From: an uncultured Lachnospiraceae bacterium
GTDB taxonomy: Bacteria; Bacillota; Clostridia; Lachnospirales; Lachnospiraceae
DNA: 9,291 nucleotides
Direction of reading: 5' to 3'
NCBI GenBank assembly: GCA_900313265.1
Contig: OMRN01000429.1
Location: 1-9,291, forward strand
The notes beneath the pieces were generated by a model. The model was not told where the DNA came from. It saw only the letters and a list, made by a program, of their open reading frames with translations, and did not search any database. How positions within the stretch are numbered: the first letter of the stretch is position 1; the number at the start of each line of letters is the position of its first letter. Both the position numbers and the translations under genes were made by a program. Below, piece after piece: positions 1 to 6,836 of this stretch.

Positions 1-28
1 ATAAAGCAAAAGAAATAAAGCAAAAGAA
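1..28. repeat. 14-bp tandem duplication before ecfA2
   Basis: The unit ATAAAGCAAAAGAA occurs twice head to tail (1-14 and 15-28), and a partial third start (ATAAT) follows at 29. It lies in the A-rich spacer just upstream of ecfA2, where the end of ecfA1 would normally be found. No clear Shine-Dalgarno sequence precedes the ecfA2 ATG at 46. An in-frame TAA at 16-18 and the lack of an ATG, GTG or TTG between it and 46 make 46 the only plausible start. No function is claimed for the repeat. Confidence 0.6.
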
Positions 29-45
29 ATAATGTAAATAAAAGC

Positions 46-900
46 ATGCAGATTACAACAGAGAATCTTACATTTGAATATGATGCGGGAACGAATCTGA
101 GTGTAAGGGCCGTGGACGGAATCAGCATTACGATTCCGGGCGGGCAGTATGTCGGCATTGTCGGACATACCGGAAGCGGAAAAACGACATTCGTGCAGTT
201 ATTGGATGCCTTAATCAAACCGACCGGCGGAAGAATCCTCTATGACGGGAATGACATCTATGACAGAAAATACAACCGGAAAGAAATGCGTTCCAAAGTC
301 GGAATTGTTTTTCAGTATCCGGAGTACCAGCTTTTTGAGGAGACGGTTTTAAAGGATGTGTGCTTTGGCCCGAAGAATATCGGAATGAAGAAAGAAGAGG
401 CCGAAGCGGCCGCAAAAGAGGCGCTTTCTAAAGTCGGAATCCGGGAAGAAAATTTCGATGCATCGCCTTTTGAACTCTCCGGAGGAGAAAAACGACGCGT
501 TGCGCTGGCCGGAGTACTGGCAATGAAACCGGAGGTGCTGATTCTCGATGAGCCGACAGCCGGACTGGACCCGCAGGGGAGGGAAGAGATTTTAAAACTT
601 CTTTCCGATCTTCATAAAAGCGGAATGACGATTCTTTTGGTATCGCACAGCATGGAAGATGTAGCGGAAAATGTTGAAAGAATTCTGGTGATGGACCACG
701 GAACAATCGTTTACGACGGGGATTCGAAAGAAGTATTCTCCCATGTCGGAGAACTTGAGGAAATGGGCCTGGCGGTGCCGGCGGTAACCTATATTATGAG
801 GGATATTCATGTGCTGGGACTGAATGTCAGGGAGAATATCACCACGGAAGATGAAGCGGTTGAGGAAATACTTGCGGCATTACGGGAAAACCGGAGTTGA
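46..900 (+). CDS. ecfA2: ECF transporter ATPase subunit EcfA2
   Basis: One of the two cytoplasmic ATPases of an energy-coupling-factor importer. With EcfA1 it hydrolyses ATP and drives EcfT and an S component to take up vitamins or metal ions. The ABC motifs are complete and in order: Walker A GHTGSGKT (residues 40-47), Q-loop Q90 in FQYPEYQLF, signature LSGGE (144-148), Walker B VLILDE (164-169, with D168 and E169), D-loop GLD (173-175) and switch His201. The GHTGSGKT form of Walker A is typical of EcfA2, while EcfA1 usually has GxNGSGKS. The length of 284 residues is normal. EcfT follows 72 bases later, and ecfA1 should lie just upstream of the window. No strong ribosome binding site is seen, so translation may depend on coupling to ecfA1. 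Everything needed for activity appears intact. Confidence 0.95.
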   Translation: MQITTENLTFEYDAGTNLSVRAVDGISITIPGGQYVGIVGHTGSGKTTFVQLLDALIKPTGGRILYDGNDIYDRKYNRKEMRSKVGIVFQYPEYQLFEETVLKDVCFGPKNIGMKKEEAEAAAKEALSKVGIREENFDASPFELSGGEKRRVALAGVLAMKPEVLILDEPTAGLDPQGREEILKLLSDLHKSGMTILLVSHSMEDVAENVERILVMDHGTIVYDGDSKEVFSHVGELEEMGLAVPAVTYIMRDIHVLGLNVRENITTEDEAVEEILAALRENRS

Positions 901-972
901 TTCGGTGAAAAGGTTTTAAAATCCGGAAAGCGGTATAAGAAAGTCGGGATAAAGCGAATAATTGGATAAAAG

Positions 973-1821
973 ATGTTAAGAGATATTACACTGGGACAGT
1001 ATTACCGGGCGGATTCGGTGATTCACAGACTCGATCCGAGAGTGAAAATCGCCGGAACACTTGCGTACATGATTTCCCTTTTTGTCTTTAACAATTTAAT
1101 ATGTTATGCCCTTGCCATTGTGTTCCTCGGCACAATTATCGGACTGTCGAAGGTTCCGGTGAAATTTATGCTGCGTGGAATGCAGTCGGTTGTTTTTCTT
1201 TTGATTATTACGGTGATTTACAACGTATTTTTAAGCAGCGGAACGACGATTGTGAAATTCTGGGTTTTTACAATCACCTATGAAGGAATCATAAACGCTG
1301 TATTTATGTTTTTCCGTCTGATGCTTCTGATTATGGGATCGTCGGTCATGACGCTTACCACAACCCCGAATCAGCTGACGGACGGGCTGGAGAGCCTGAT
1401 GAGGCCTTTAAAGATTTTTAAGGTGCCGGTTCACGAGATGGCAATGATGATGAGCATCGCTCTTCGGTTTATTCCGATTCTGATGGAGGAGACGGATAAA
1501 ATCATGAAGGCGCAGATTGCCAGAGGGGCGGATATGGAGAATAAGAATCTTTTTATCCGTGTGAAAAATCTGATTCCCATACTGGTGCCGCTTTTTATTT
1601 CGGCGTTCCGGAGGGCGGGAGATTTGGCGCTTGCGATGGAGGCGAGGTGTTATCACGGCGGAGAAGGCAGAACGAGAATGCGTGTGATGAAACTCGCCGT
1701 AAGAGATGCCGTGGCAATTGTTTTCCTTACATTTTATCTTGGTACGGTTATTTTCAGCGGAATTTATTTTAAGGATCTGACGGAGATGCTAGTGTATCTT
1801 CTTCAGAAGTGGTGGACATGA
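973..1821 (+). CDS. ecfT: ECF transporter transmembrane scaffold EcfT
   Basis: Membrane protein that joins the EcfA1/EcfA2 ATPases to exchangeable S components (CbiQ/EcfT family). The N-terminal HRLDPRVK (18-25) is the usual entry signature. Hydrophobic segments are visible at about 26-58, 70-87, 107-126 and 246-262. The two cytoplasmic coupling helices that dock into the ATPase grooves are recognisable: AQIARGAD has the Ala-Arg-Gly motif at 183-185, and AMEARCY has a second copy at 224-226 with Cys in place of Gly. The central Arg is kept in both, so function is expected. The 282-residue length is slightly above the typical 265. The Shine-Dalgarno sequence is weak, but the start fits the family N-terminus. 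The stop codon overlaps the truA start. No S component is encoded nearby, as expected for a group II ECF module serving several S proteins. Confidence 0.94.
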   Translation: MLRDITLGQYYRADSVIHRLDPRVKIAGTLAYMISLFVFNNLICYALAIVFLGTIIGLSKVPVKFMLRGMQSVVFLLIITVIYNVFLSSGTTIVKFWVFTITYEGIINAVFMFFRLMLLIMGSSVMTLTTTPNQLTDGLESLMRPLKIFKVPVHEMAMMMSIALRFIPILMEETDKIMKAQIARGADMENKNLFIRVKNLIPILVPLFISAFRRAGDLALAMEARCYHGGEGRTRMRVMKLAVRDAVAIVFLTFYLGTVIFSGIYFKDLTEMLVYLLQKWWT

Positions 1822-2600
1822 AAAGAATATTGCTGCGCGTAGCATATGACGGGACGGATTTTCACGGCTGGCAGTTTCAGCCGGGAGTGCGGACGGTCGA
1901 AGGAGAACTGAATAATGCGATAACGCTTCTTACGGGAAAAGAAACCGAGGTAACCGGGGCCAGCCGTACGGATGCGGGAGTGCATGCGATGGGAAACGTG
2001 GCGGTTTTTGATACGGAAGCGACGGTTCCGCCCGAACGGTTTGCGCAGGCACTGAACACGTATCTTCCGGAAGATGTGAAGGTCCGCTCCTCCGAGGAGG
2101 TCCCCGCGGATTTTCATCCGAGAAAAGTGCGGTGCCGGAAGGTGTACGAATACCGCATATACTGTGACCGCATGCCGGATCCTTTAAGGAGAAGGGAGTG
2201 CTGGCAGGTTCCGGTGAAAATGGACGTCGATAAAATGCGAAAGGCAGCTTCGTACCTTGTAGGGACGAATGATTTTGCGGGATTTTGCAGTGTGCATACG
2301 CAGGCGGAGAGTACGGTCCGGACGATATATTCAATCGATATTACGGAAGGCGCTCCGGCTGATGGCGGACAGCAGATTGCCATCCGGATTTGCGGAAACG
2401 GATTTCTTTACAACATGGTCCGGATTATCGCAGGAACACTGGCGGAGGTCGGATCGGGAAAGCATGAACCGGAGTGGGTTTTGGAGGCATTAAAGAGTGC
2501 GGACCGCACAAAGAGCGGACCGACGGCGCCGCCGCAGGGACTGACGCTTTGTGAAATCAGCTATTTTCCGGAGACGGAGGCTGTTTATCCGTGGGTATAA
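1818..2600 (+). CDS. truA: tRNA pseudouridine(38-40) synthase TruA
   Basis: Isomerises uridines 38-40 in the anticodon arm of many tRNAs to pseudouridine. Family landmarks are the N-terminal AYDGTDFHGWQ, the active-site loop GASRTDAGVHA with catalytic Asp52 (numbered from this start), and the C-terminal GFLYNMVRIIAGTLAEVG starting at residue 195. The ATG at 1818 overlaps the ecfT stop as ATGA and gives the usual MKRILLRVAYDG beginning with 260 residues. An in-frame GTG at 1809 would add only three residues and is less likely. The overlap suggests translational coupling to ecfT. The ecfA1-ecfA2-ecfT-truA order is a standard Firmicutes arrangement downstream of the ribosomal protein cluster. 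The gene is intact. The 102 bases after it hold no obvious terminator, so read-through into the antiporter gene is possible. Confidence 0.96.
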   Translation: MKRILLRVAYDGTDFHGWQFQPGVRTVEGELNNAITLLTGKETEVTGASRTDAGVHAMGNVAVFDTEATVPPERFAQALNTYLPEDVKVRSSEEVPADFHPRKVRCRKVYEYRIYCDRMPDPLRRRECWQVPVKMDVDKMRKAASYLVGTNDFAGFCSVHTQAESTVRTIYSIDITEGAPADGGQQIAIRICGNGFLYNMVRIIAGTLAEVGSGKHEPEWVLEALKSADRTKSGPTAPPQGLTLCEISYFPETEAVYPWV

Positions 2601-2702
2601 TGTTTGTTGTGGCTTCAAACCCCGATGCATTGTCGTGGATGGAATAAAAGATCCCGGGAAGGGGAAGCCTATCCGTATTTTTAAGAAAGAGGTAAAAGGG
2701 AA

Positions 2703-3980
2703 ATGATGAATTTTTTAACGTATGCGGTTATTCTGCTCGGACTGATTGTGGTCATCGGTTTTATCAATGAGAAATCGTCAAAGCTTACGTATGAAATAGC
2801 GCTGATGCTTTTCTCCGTTGTGATTGGCGGCCTTCTGACGGTAGTATACGCGCTTGTAAAGAATCAGGAGGTCCGGAGCGTAATTGATACGATACGTGTC
2901 TTTAATCTGGAAGATTTCCTGATGAAAGGCGTGCTCTGCTTCATGCTTTTCGCGGGTTCGTTCCGGATGCGCCTTTCCGATTTTAAAAGGCTTGCCCGTC
3001 CGATCGGCGTGCTTGCGTTTCTCGCAACCTTCCTCGGAGCGGTTTTCTACGGCGGTTTATTCTTTCTGGCAGCAAGACTTTTCAACCTGCCGTTTTCGCT
3101 GCCGATGTGCCTGATGTTCGGAAGCATCGTGGCACCGACCGACCCGATTGCGGCGACCAGTATTTTGAATAAATTCGGTCTGCCCAAAGACATCAGTTTT
3201 GTTTTGGAGGGAGAATCCCTCTTAAATGACGGTGTGGGTGTTGCGCTTTTTGTCTGCTTTTCCAATATGGTGAAAGCAGAGCAGTCGGCGGGAAGTAATT
3301 TCTTTGTGGTAATGGCGCGTGAACTTCTCGGTGCGATTTTAATCGGAACCGCAGTAACTGCCCTCTGTTATTTGCTCTTTAAGTTTACGAAGGACTGCAG
3401 ACGCCGGATTTTTATCAGTCTTTTCATGGTTGCGCTGGCATACAGCCTGTGTGAGATTTTTGACTGCTCCGGTGCGATTGCATCCGTTGTATGCGGCGCA
3501 TTGTTTGCCACCTTCAGAGGAAAAGAAGAATATTTGCACGGAAAAATGGATCTTGAGGATTTTGATTCCTTCTGGGAAACCATCGATAACCTTTTAAATT
3601 CCATTCTGTATGTCATTCTGGGGCTTTCCTTCGTAAAGATTCTGCAGATGCATCATGTGATTATCATGTCGCTCGTGGCGATTCTCTGCAACACGCTCGG
3701 CCGCGGCGGAAGCGTTTTTGCAAGTACATTCCTAATCGGAAAACTTCCGGATAATTATAACCGCGGGAACTTTACGACACTGTTTACCTGGGGAGGCTTA
3801 AAAGGCGGTCTTTGTATTGCGCTTGCGATGAGCACGGCGCCCATGGTATCAGCCACGGTATACCATATTATTTTAGGCTGTACGTACGCGATTGTCTTCT
3901 TTACAACGATTATTCAGGGACTCAGCGTGAAGAAGGTTTATGACGGAATCACGAAGAGGATGGAAGCGAAGAAGGCGTAG
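2703..3980 (+). CDS. CPA1/NhaP-type cation:proton antiporter
   Basis: Integral membrane protein of 425 residues, mostly hydrophobic with about a dozen membrane segments, expected to exchange Na+ or K+ for H+ across the cytoplasmic membrane. Two motifs place it in the Na+/H+ exchanger domain of the CPA1 branch. GSIVAPTDPIAATS (140-153) carries the TDP unwound-helix motif at 146-148. GESLLNDGVGVALF (170-183) carries the Asn175-Asp176 pair used for ion binding in CPA1 members. The protein ends soon after the membrane domain, without a TrkA/RCK regulatory tail. The start is ATG 2703 or the adjacent ATG 2706; AAAGAGG at 2686-2692 is a workable ribosome binding site for the first. The gene follows truA and is closed by the terminator at 4002-4050. 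The exact ion cannot be read from the sequence, so no gene symbol is given. Confidence 0.88.
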   Translation: MMNFLTYAVILLGLIVVIGFINEKSSKLTYEIALMLFSVVIGGLLTVVYALVKNQEVRSVIDTIRVFNLEDFLMKGVLCFMLFAGSFRMRLSDFKRLARPIGVLAFLATFLGAVFYGGLFFLAARLFNLPFSLPMCLMFGSIVAPTDPIAATSILNKFGLPKDISFVLEGESLLNDGVGVALFVCFSNMVKAEQSAGSNFFVVMARELLGAILIGTAVTALCYLLFKFTKDCRRRIFISLFMVALAYSLCEIFDCSGAIASVVCGALFATFRGKEEYLHGKMDLEDFDSFWETIDNLLNSILYVILGLSFVKILQMHHVIIMSLVAILCNTLGRGGSVFASTFLIGKLPDNYNRGNFTTLFTWGGLKGGLCIALAMSTAPMVSATVYHIILGCTYAIVFFTTIIQGLSVKKVYDGITKRMEAKKA

Positions 3981-4001
3981 GGAGAATGGGTGCCGCTTTC
4001 C

Positions 4002-4050
4002 GGGTGCCTGTCACTTTTGGCGCAAAAGTGACAGGCACCCTTGTTTTTTA
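4002..4050 (+). terminator. Rho-independent terminator with 18-bp perfect stem
   Basis: The arm 4002-4019 (GGGTGCCTGTCACTTTTG) pairs perfectly with 4023-4040 around the three-base loop GCG, followed by TTGTTTTTTA. It sits 22 bases after the antiporter stop and ends the first transcription block. The stem is unusually long and perfect. The GGGTGCC at its foot also occurs at 3988-3994. On the minus strand there is no T-run after the hairpin, so termination should act mainly on the + strand. Confidence 0.9.
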
Positions 4051-4069
4051 TTGTAAATGGATTTAAAAT
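4041..4069 (+). promoter_or_regulatory. Weak candidate promoter for the ATPase-jet block
   Basis: TAAAAT at 4064-4069 matches five of six bases of a -10 element. TTGTTT at 4041-4046, 17 bases upstream, matches only TTG of a -35 element and lies in the terminator T-run. If used, transcription would begin at the edge of the GTTATGAA array, which would then lie in the leader RNA. The region is so A/T-rich that chance matches are likely. It is listed because a new transcript must start somewhere between the terminator and 4212 unless there is read-through. Confidence 0.25.
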
Positions 4070-4072
4070 AAA

Positions 4073-4186
4073 GTTATGAAGAGTTATGAAAGAAAAATAA
4101 AGTTATGAAGAGTTATGAAAGAAAAATAAAGTTATGAAAGATTTCTTGAGTTATGAAGAGTTATGAAAGCTTTTTGAAATTATGAA
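4073..4186. repeat. Iteron-like GTTATGAA direct-repeat array
   Basis: GTTATGAA occurs exactly at 4073, 4083, 4102, 4112, 4131, 4150 and 4160, and as ATTATGAA at 4179. The steps are 10, 19, 10, 19, 19, 10 and 19 bases. The array is built from a 10-base unit (GTTATGAAGA at 4073, 4102, 4150) and a 19-base unit (GTTATGAAAG plus nine bases). The 19-base unit is identical at 4083 and 4112 and has diverged tails at 4131 and 4160. Together they make a 29-base period that is perfect at 4073-4130. Steps near one and two helical turns would place copies on roughly the same DNA face. The array ends 26 bases before the ATPase ATG. Candidate roles are an operator or binding array, or a neutral minisatellite. 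Confidence 0.85.
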
Positions 4187-4211
4187 AGAGCACATAAGGT
4201 AAGGAGTAATT

Positions 4212-5312
4212 ATGTTACATGCCAATGAAAACCTGAATCCATATACGCTTCAGTTCAGTTTCTCACCACCTCAGCTGATTAAGAGAACAATTATTACGGA
4301 AGAAATCATCAATAATTTCACCAGACCGGTTCCGACTTATCGTGGAATGTTTATTTCCGGTGTTCGCGGTTCAGGAAAGACCGTTCTGCTCGGAAATATC
4401 CGGAAAGAAATTGATGCGATGAAAGACTGGGTTACGGTTGATTTAAATCCGGAAGATCATTTGCTTGAAGCTTTGGCAAGATCTTTATATATGATACCGG
4501 AACTGAAAGCATTGTTTATAAAAGCAAGGCTGGATTTTTCGGTGGTGGGAATCGGGTTGCATCTTGAGAAAGCCGATTTGATTGCAACGAATGAGGAAGA
4601 TGCGGTAACCATGATGCTGAAGGTTTTGAAAAAAGCCGGAAAGAAGTTACTGGTGACAATTGATGAGGTGACATACAGCAAGGATGTCGCCAGATTTTCT
4701 CATGCACTGTCTTCGTATGCGGGAGCGGATCTGGATATTTATCTTCTTATGACGTCGCTTACCGAAAACATCAATAATATCCGAAATAAGAAATCACTGA
4801 CATTCTTATACAGGGCGAAAGTGAGGGAACTGGACAACCTGAATATTACCGCCATTACGGGTGATTATTTAAAAACGCTGCATATAAGAAGAGAAGAGGC
4901 AGAAGAACTGGCGTATAAAACAGCCGGTTATTCGCTGGCATTCCAAACTGTCGGATACTGTTACTGGAGAGAACTCTGTTCCGGGAAAAACTATTCGGAG
5001 CTGAATCATAATGCTATATTGGAAGAAATCGATATTATACTGGCAGAACTTGCGTATGATAAAATCTGGGAAGAGATGTCCGTAAATGATCAGAGGATTC
5101 TAAAAAGCATGGCCGGGATTGAAGAGCAAGAGGGTGCCGGTGTGAAAGTTGAATCCATAAGAGATGATATTTCAATGTCATCGGAGAATTTTTCCACATA
5201 TCGAAAGCGGCTGATTGAAGACGGGGTTATCGAAGCTACACAGTATGGTTATCTTAAATTCCGCCTGCCCGGATTCGGAAGATACGTACGAAATAAATTC
5301 CGGGAAAGATAA
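4212..5312 (+). CDS. AAA/Orc1-Cdc6-like P-loop ATPase with C-terminal winged helix
   Basis: Cytoplasmic ATP-binding protein of 366 residues with no exact function recognised. Walker A is GVRGSGKT (50-57). Walker B is LLVTIDE with Asp151-Glu152. A sensor-1-like strand follows (YLLMTSLTENINN). The C-terminal part, about 290-366, reads like a winged helix (NDQRILKSMAG, then STYRKRLIEDGVIEA and a GYLKFRLPGF wing). This layout resembles AAA_16/STAND-like and Orc1/Cdc6-like ATPases, which are often DNA-binding or regulatory; that is a family inference. AAGGAG at 4201-4206, five bases before ATG 4212, is the clearest ribosome binding site in this block. The gene lies directly after the GTTATGAA array and 68 bases before jetA on the same strand, so co-transcription is plausible. 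It could be a regulator or accessory of the Wadjet system, or an unrelated neighbour. Confidence 0.8.
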   Translation: MLHANENLNPYTLQFSFSPPQLIKRTIITEEIINNFTRPVPTYRGMFISGVRGSGKTVLLGNIRKEIDAMKDWVTVDLNPEDHLLEALARSLYMIPELKALFIKARLDFSVVGIGLHLEKADLIATNEEDAVTMMLKVLKKAGKKLLVTIDEVTYSKDVARFSHALSSYAGADLDIYLLMTSLTENINNIRNKKSLTFLYRAKVRELDNLNITAITGDYLKTLHIRREEAEELAYKTAGYSLAFQTVGYCYWRELCSGKNYSELNHNAILEEIDIILAELAYDKIWEEMSVNDQRILKSMAGIEEQEGAGVKVESIRDDISMSSENFSTYRKRLIEDGVIEATQYGYLKFRLPGFGRYVRNKFRER

Positions 5313-5380
5313 GGAGAAAGAAAGACAGACAGTTGGAAAGAAAGATAGCAAGATAGAGACATAGATTTTTAAGAGTTTCC

Positions 5381-6775
5381 ATGGCAAAGAACATTTTTGA
5401 TATTATTCCGGCGGATTTTTTCAAGCCGCTTACAAGTAAATATAAAAGAATGTATACCGATTGTATTCTTCTTCTGTTTAACACATTTAAACCGGAGATT
5501 TCTTATGGTGTGAACAGGGATATCGTTGTCAGGACATTAATGGATTATTTTGATGCGGATGATGATGTGATTACCTTTGATGAGGAAACATATGTCAGTG
5601 ACAGCCGTGATAAAGCAAATGGAGTAATCGGACAGCTTAAGAATGCGGGGTGGCTTGAATATGAGCAGGCAGAGAATCATCAGCTGAATGTTGTAATGTT
5701 TGAATATGCAATTCCGGTGATTGAAAGCATCAACAGTATTATTAAGGAAGAAGAGACGGAGTATCAGGGGATTATTTCGCAGATTCATGCCAGCCTCCAA
5801 AATGATGACCTTTATGCAAAGCCGTATGAGCTTATCATTATGGGCGTTGAAGAGAACACCGGCCGTCTTGTATCGGAGTTAAAGCGCCTGAATGTCAGCA
5901 TTAAACGACATATGGATAAACAGACCAACGATATGGATGCGAATCAGGTTTTGGAGCATTTCTTCAAATACCATCAGGACATCGGTTCCAAGGCATATCT
6001 CAGAATGAAAACGGGAGAAAACATTGCATATTTCAGGAGTTCTATTATTGAACGCATCGATTATATTCTTGAATCCGAAGCCATAATGGACCGGGCCGTC
6101 CGGGGGATGATGGAAGTCAGACAATTGGAAGATTCCGATTTAGCATATGACAAACTTGTAGAGGAACTGATCGATATTAAATCGGAGTTTTACAGGCTGG
6201 ATGATATCATTGAGGAGATTGACAAAAAGCATAAGAAATATATGCGAAATGCCGTGAAGAGAGCGGAGTTTTTATTGGCTACCGGAAACAATTTGGAAGG
6301 AAAAATATCAAAGATTTTAAACCGCATATCGGAGGAACTTGATAAAAACGAACTTGGCATTTTTGAACTGTCGGAGGAGGTACATTTTTCCATTTATCCA
6401 CAGAAATACATTTCGCCCGAATCCCTTCGGACAATCCCTGTAAAGAAAAATACGGCGGATATCAGTCAGATTAAAACAGCGGAGATTATGAGCGAAGAAG
6501 AAAGGCAGCTTTATAAAGAAGCCTTAAAGGCGCAAAACAGGAGAAGATTTACCAGAAAAAACATCAATGATTATGTGATACAGCTTTTAAAAGACCGTGA
6601 AAAAATACCGGTAACGGAGATTGAAATCGAATCGAAAAGGGATATTATCCGAATTATTTATATCAGTATTTATTCCGGAAATAAAGCGAATAATTACAGA
6701 ATCAAAAGATCGAACCGCCGTGTGAGAATCGGTGAGTATGAGATACCGTATTTTGAAATCGAAAGCAGGATATAA
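5381..6775 (+). CDS. jetA: Wadjet subunit JetA, type II-like (MukF-like kleisin)
   Basis: Kleisin-like subunit expected to bridge the JetC SMC heads and bind JetB in the anti-plasmid Wadjet complex. It has 464 residues and is highly charged and mainly helical. The start MAKNIFDIIPADFFKPLTSK fits the family pattern of an N-terminal winged-helix region. DKANGVIGQLKNAGWLEYE (about residues 73-91) reads like a recognition helix and wing. A long helical middle follows, then a C-terminal tail (YPQKYISPESLRTIPVKK onward). I associate this protein with the DUF5716/JetA family of type II loci from memory; it does not resemble the type I JetA (DUF3375). The start is fixed by an in-frame TAG at 5354-5356 with no other start codon between. 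The ribosome binding site is weak (AAGAG at 5371-5375). The 68 bases before it are strongly purine-rich. JetB and JetC follow, which supports the call. Confidence 0.82.
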   Translation: MAKNIFDIIPADFFKPLTSKYKRMYTDCILLLFNTFKPEISYGVNRDIVVRTLMDYFDADDDVITFDEETYVSDSRDKANGVIGQLKNAGWLEYEQAENHQLNVVMFEYAIPVIESINSIIKEEETEYQGIISQIHASLQNDDLYAKPYELIIMGVEENTGRLVSELKRLNVSIKRHMDKQTNDMDANQVLEHFFKYHQDIGSKAYLRMKTGENIAYFRSSIIERIDYILESEAIMDRAVRGMMEVRQLEDSDLAYDKLVEELIDIKSEFYRLDDIIEEIDKKHKKYMRNAVKRAEFLLATGNNLEGKISKILNRISEELDKNELGIFELSEEVHFSIYPQKYISPESLRTIPVKKNTADISQIKTAEIMSEEERQLYKEALKAQNRRRFTRKNINDYVIQLLKDREKIPVTEIEIESKRDIIRIIYISIYSGNKANNYRIKRSNRRVRIGEYEIPYFEIESRI

Positions 6776-6830
6776 AAGTATATTATTTGCGGAAGACGAG
6801 ATTTCGTATTGTGAAACCGAAAGCAGGAGA
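6740..6830. repeat. 33-base imperfect duplication of the jetA 3' end
   Basis: Bases 6740-6772, the last codons of jetA, match 6798-6830 at 28 of 33 positions with no gap (offset 58). The second copy lies between jetA and jetB and is in the jetB frame, where it would read EISYCETESRR against EIPYFEIESRI in JetA. One change (AGGATA to AGGAGA) produces the jetB ribosome binding site at 6825-6830. Only these 33 bases match; the flanks do not. Confidence 0.65.
6825..6830 (+). promoter_or_regulatory. Ribosome binding site deciding the jetB start
   Basis: AGGAGA ends six bases before ATG 6837. This favours 6837 over the upstream in-frame GTG at 6732 and ATG at 6738, which lie inside jetA and lack a comparable site. 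Confidence 0.75.
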
Positions 6831-6836
6831 CCAGCT

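Noticed and set aside
1930..2334. 134-codon minus-strand frame opposite truA.
   Set aside because: It is the shadow of an intact, conserved truA; Pro/Ser/Arg-rich with no motif.
2601..2702. Possible terminator or promoter between truA and the antiporter gene.
   Set aside because: Short G/C patches such as CCCGGG are present, but there is no stem followed by a T-run and no convincing -35/-10 pair.
4073..4186. Possible CRISPR array.
   Set aside because: Repeated units are only 10-19 bases and are directly adjacent or share their linkers. There are no unique spacers of 30 or more bases and no cas genes.
4076..4202. A chain of tiny frames (ATG at 4076, 4105, 4134, 4153, 4182; about 6-10 codons each), several overlapping as ATGA, looking like repeated leader peptides.
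   Set aside because: They follow automatically from the TTATGA inside each repeat. No Shine-Dalgarno sequence precedes any of them, and the repeat period of 29 is not a multiple of three.
5313..5380. Possible small gene started by AAGGAG at 5311-5316 in the purine-rich gap before jetA.
   Set aside because: No ATG or GTG lies at a workable distance, and the nearest TTG frame stops after a few codons.
6732..6836. Upstream GTG start for jetB at 6732 (and ATG at 6738).
   Set aside because: It would overlap jetA by more than 40 bases and has no good ribosome binding site, while AGGAGA stands six bases before ATG 6837.
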